A stretch of DNA of 64,000 nt from Hofstenia miamia (Eukaryota > Xenacoelomorpha > Acoela > Hofsteniidae), in NCBI GenBank assembly GCA_900660155.1, contig CABFPE010000229.1, forward strand, positions 74,146 through 138,145, in the 5' to 3' direction. The position numbers were made by a program, and so were the translations under genes. A model generated the notes under the pieces. The model ran no database searches. It was not told the DNA's origin and saw only the letters and a program-made list of their open reading frames with translations. Below are positions 61,519-64,000 of this stretch, piece after piece (the first letter of the stretch is position 1; each line of letters begins with the position of its first letter).

Positions 61519-61552
<34 letters not shown>
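61519..61552. repeat. (TA)n microsatellite, left of Tc1 relic
   Basis: TA run directly abutting the CAGTAGGCATCA inverted repeat. Confidence 0.9.
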
Positions 61553-61555
<3 letters not shown>

Positions 61556-62005
61556 TAGGCATCAAATTACTTGGGGCAATGCAGAATTTGCATATTTTGT
61601 TTATCTACAAAAAGAGTTTAAGATGTACTTAAGATTTTATCGTGGTTTTCATAATCTTGGATGAAAATAGTTATATTAACTCTGTTTTGCCTATCATTTG
61701 CTCAAAATGGTAATGCCATCAGCAAAAATCTAGTTTTGATTGTGTCAAATTACTTGGAACAACAATAGCAACTTGTGGTTTTTGTTTACTAATAATAATA
61801 AAGACTTTTCTTGCTGATAAATATATCAGAATCTTGGATTGGCCTGTCAATTCCTCAGACTTGAATCCAGAACCTCTGGGGAATCTTAAAACAGATTTCT
61901 TCTGTTACAATCAGTAACAATCCCAACTGATTGAAGAACTTTTTTAAAAATGCTAAAAAGTTAAGAATTAGGTTCAATTTAGAATGTCCCAAGTAATATG
62001 ATGCC

Positions 62006-62009
<4 letters not shown>
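61553..62009 (+). mobile_element. Tc1-family deletion derivative, ~457 bp
   Basis: Inverted ends CAGTAGGCATCAAATTACTT (left) and AAGTAATATGATGCCTACT (right, inverted) sit within TA, the Tc1/mariner target. At about 61,838-61,900 the plus strand reads LDWPVNSSDLNPEPLGNLK, the well-known DWPxxSPDLNPIExLW block around the second catalytic Asp of Tc1 transposase, followed by a QLIEELFKN-like helix. The N-terminal DNA-binding part and most of the catalytic domain are gone. Intact Tc1 elements are about 1.3-1.7 kb, so roughly 1 kb was lost internally. The remaining frame is degenerate and cannot be functional. Confidence 0.8.
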
Positions 62010-62039
<30 letters not shown>

Positions 62040-62124
62040 NNNNNNNNNNNNNNNNNNNNNNNNNNNNNNNNNNNNNNNNNNNNNNNNNNNNNNNNNNNNN
62101 NNNNNNNNNTATATATATATATAT
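62010..62124. repeat. (TA)n tract with a 70-N gap
   Basis: TA repeats on both sides of N 62,040-62,109; the gap is a collapsed microsatellite. Confidence 0.9.
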
Positions 62125-64000
62125 AGCTTAACACTTTTAGCAATCTATGCTTATTCCTAAATATCAAATTTCAAACATATTTGGGAGATATTTTTTAAAT
62201 GCTCTTGAGCTTTTGAGCATTTAACAATTAAAATCTTAAAAATTCATTACACGTTATATTACAAACTATGCAAAATGATATTCAATTATCAGAATAAATA
62301 TACTCGTTTTTACTTTAAGTTCCAAATACAGACAGTGATGGTTTTTGCATGTACAATCCTTGAAATGTGAACATTTCATTTGCCCCAGTTGGCTTCTCAA
62401 AAATGCCATATACTGAACATATTGTTGTAATATTCAACACAAACCATGCTTCTCTAAAATTGGTGATACTTTCACAGTACTTTCACAAATACTGAACATG
62501 TCATACTTAATATCCTTACACTAATCTCATTTAAAAAAAGTCATTGTGAAAATTACAGCTTTTAGTGATATTTATATTCATAAACTCAAACTATTTATGT
62601 GTACATGGCAACAGTCTACAGTTTAAACAAACCATTAATGCTCATACAAAAACAAAAATAAGCCAATTTTGATATTATTTCTCACTAAACATTCCATAGA
62701 ATTTCCATTTGAAATAAATCATTGAAATACTTTTTAATATTATTAAAGACACAATTGTAAAATTCATAATTTGACACATGCAATTCTTTAAATAATCATT
62801 ACAGTACAAATAAAAAATTCAAACTGTGGCCTAAATTAGTTAGCCAAATTCATTGCAAGTTGTCATGGCCATTCTTGAAGCTTTTCCCATTAAGCAAAAA
62901 ATAGAATGGATGTTCAACACTACTTCATTTCAATTCACTAGTGCTCTGCATAACCTCAGACAGAGGTGTTTTTGAGATAAATGAAATAAATCAACTTAGA
63001 ATGATTATTATCTTCAAGTATTTCTGCATTCTTATAGTAGTTTAAGTCATATGTTAAAATCAACCAGGCATTGAGAGGTCTAGGATATCACAAAATCTTG
63101 AACATTTCAAAAGAATCACGTGGTACAAGAATTTGACAATTTTTTGAACAAACCTAACTCATAGAAGAAAAGCAAATCTTAAGGTCAGACATTTCCTTGA
63201 AATCACTCAATCACCAACACATTTGCAAAAATGAGTTGCATACTCACTGAGCCACATCTATCCAACAATACTGAATCCATACAATGCCTCAAAAGATTAG
63301 AAAATTTGATCTATTCATCATTAATATTTATTTTTTGCAAAAAATTTGTATATGATGTTTATTGCTTTGAGAAACTTACAAAACATATCAAAACAGTTTT
63401 CATGAATCAGAGTGTAAAAAACTAGGCATTTTTCCATCATATTAAAGAGACAATAACATGAACTAAAGCATGGCCTATTGACTGAAGTTAAAATTATGAG
63501 ATTTCTTTAAAGATTGAATACATTGTTTGTCAATTAGTGATTTAGCTTTGACAAATAAACAAGAATCTATTATCCCAAGTATGAGATATTCTCAGAATAT
63601 TCACTGTAAACAAACATAGAGAAGGCACATAAATTTGAAATACCTTAGGCACTATGTGTCAAGAAATCACAGCTATGACATATGATGATTTCATGGGCCA
63701 TTTATAACAAATATACAATATTGAATGAGAAATTCATTGTTCATAGAAAATTGAAACTTATTTTTATACTTTAATCCTTATAGTTTTTAGTTCATCTGCA
63801 TTAGGTACACCAACTTTTCCCCCTAAGCAAACATATTATATATTAGGGAAAATGATGAATATTTGGAATCAGGATTGTATGAAAAACTATTTTATTTAAA
63901 TTTATTGGCAATACCCATGTAGCCAACCACTGGTAGACGACTGGTAGAAAATCTGCTGGGACTTGGTCACCAATGCACAAGTCAACCATCAGTGGCTATT
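62125..64000. other. AT-rich intergenic stretch, nothing firmly recognised
   Basis: No gene or RNA gene seen. The last ~90 bp (63,910-64,000) become less AT-rich, with CCACTGGTAGACGACTGGTAG and CATCAGTGGC, and may be the edge of a repeat cut by the window. Confidence 0.5.

Overview
The window looks like intergenic, transposon-packed DNA from an invertebrate animal nuclear genome. It is AT-rich, has no operon-like gene packing, and carries one clear intron-bounded host exon. It is dominated by decayed Ty3/Gypsy LTR retrotransposons, with MITEs, a Tc1 relic, a LINE relic and long (TA)n tracts. CpG is scarce over most of 27-57 kb and commoner in 1-4 kb, as expected if the DNA is methylated. The species cannot be named from sequence alone.

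Layout. 1-2,032: pol-less Gypsy derivative (copy A, minus strand) with its LTR. 2,033-3,955: no gene seen. About 3,956-10,560: second Gypsy fossil (F, minus). 10,560-16,260: host-like stretch with a hAT MITE, a Cys-rich exon (11,465-12,007), a TA-flanked MITE, a widespread short repeat, and a decayed minus-strand coding region that may be an old virus-derived polymerase/methyltransferase piece. 16,282-26,880: the most complete Gypsy copy (B, minus): LTR, ORF3, integrase, RNase H, RT, protease, gag, partial LTR. 27,355-51,627: a near-perfect palindrome with arms of about 11.6 kb around a 1,000-N gap; each arm holds the same fossil mosaic (families C, D and an F-like piece). 49,564-57,043: D-family copy overlapping the right arm, with two later solo-LTR insertions. 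57,044-64,000: LINE RT scrap, solo D-like LTR, Tc1 deletion derivative in (TA)n, and empty AT-rich DNA.

The shared theme is a Gypsy lineage with gag-PR-RT-RH-IN followed by a long third reading frame (ORF3) that recurs in all subfamilies seen (A, B, C, D, F), has no obvious envelope features, and persists in copies that have lost pol. All these copies are fossils. Two single-N joins with duplicated flanks and the N-centred palindrome mean part of the structure could be assembly artefact.
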